Part shown: positions 22,640-22,810 of the stretch, in pieces | How positions within the stretch are numbered: the first letter of the stretch is position 1 | How the letters are laid out: every line of letters starts with the position of its first letter | Assembly (NCBI GenBank): GCA_046541515.1 | Contig: JBKHDD010000067.1 | Coordinates: 1-22,810 of the forward strand | Direction of reading: 5' to 3' | Length of the DNA: 22,810 nt | Source of the DNA: CAYFVR01 sp046541515 | GTDB lineage: Bacteria; Desulfobacterota; Desulfobacteria; Desulfobacterales; Desulfococcaceae | Position numbers and translations under genes: made by a program | The notes under the pieces: model-generated | Seen by the model: only the letters and a program-made list of their open reading frames with translations | Database searches by the model: none | What the model was told of the DNA's origin: nothing

Positions 22640-22810
22640 TCAGCTTTCCCGGAGTCGTTCCCGAAATTCTTCCAAGCTTGAGGCCGTCCACATTCGTTTC
22701 AGCAGCGACCGGAGACGCTCGGGTTCGTCGATGTCCCGGATTTCTCCCATCAAGGCAATTCCAGCCTCTCCGAATTTCGCCTCCAGACCGTCCCGGATGG
22801 CTTCCCGGAT
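22640..22810 (-). CDS. C-terminal fragment of an Rpn/PD-(D/E)XK-type recombination-promoting nuclease or transposase-like protein
   Basis: Only the last 56 residues are in the window. They read IREAIRDGLEAKFGEAGIAL, then MGEIRDIDEPERLRSLLKRM and WTASSLEEFRERLRES before TGA. The pattern of a charged helix, LxxKFGxxG, an EIRxIxxxERLRxLL helix and a short SLEEFR end is typical of the C-terminal region of Rpn-family proteins (PD-(D/E)XK nuclease family transposases). The catalytic domain lies outside the window. It converges on fdhA and shares its terminator. The family call rests on the tail alone. Confidence 0.6.
   Translation of the reverse strand: MREAIRDGLEAKFGEAGIALMGEIRDIDEPERLRSLLKRMWTASSLEEFRERLRES

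Noticed and set aside
22640..22642. Possible second selenocysteine codon in the Rpn-like gene
   Set aside because: No SECIS-like stem with a GGTCT loop follows, and the protein ends where its family normally ends.

Overview
The window is about 22.8 kb of GC-rich bacterial DNA. The gene content best fits an anaerobic Gram-negative bacterium of the Desulfobacterota (sulfate-reducer-like). Pointers are a selenocysteine formate dehydrogenase with its SECIS hairpin, a futalosine-type menaquinone cluster (MqnP-like UbiA, UbiX, UbiD), CcsA/ResB-type proteins, a TonB-dependent corrinoid receptor and a VIT/VWA protein with an AgmX/PglI-like tail. The taxon is inferred from this content, not from a marker comparison.

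Left part (about 1-8611, minus strand): one operon behind a strong promoter and a cobalamin riboswitch. The riboswitch has a terminator and a competing antiterminator hairpin. In transcription order the operon holds a 67-aa unknown protein, a CcsA-like membrane protein, a short ResB-like protein, a BtuF-type lipoprotein, a BtuC-type permease, a BtuB-type TonB receptor with a His-rich N-terminus, and an exported BtuF-CbiZ fusion that runs off the window edge. Most junctions are 4-base overlaps or 14-nt gaps. No BtuD ATPase is in the window. The set reads as corrinoid capture, import and remodelling, with two cytochrome-c-biogenesis-like membrane proteins unexpectedly in the same regulon. Three copies of a palindromic GC-rich repeat lie in frame inside two of these genes.

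Middle (about 8612-16623, plus strand): a divergent promoter drives an exported VIT/VWA protein, which overlaps a SAM methyltransferase. The methyltransferase overlaps an AmmeMemoRadiSam-family radical SAM enzyme. A UbiA-family prenyltransferase (MqnP type), UbiX and UbiD follow, which fits prenylation and decarboxylation in menaquinone synthesis.

Right part (16624-22810): a DUF4160/DUF2442 pair with its own promoter, in which the DUF4160 end looks frameshifted at an A7 run; thrS; a VanZ-like protein; a stand-alone selenocysteine formate dehydrogenase catalytic subunit with its own promoter; a bidirectional terminator; and, on the minus strand at the edge, the C-terminus of an Rpn/transposase-like nuclease. 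No rRNA, tRNA, CRISPR array or insertion sequence was recognised.
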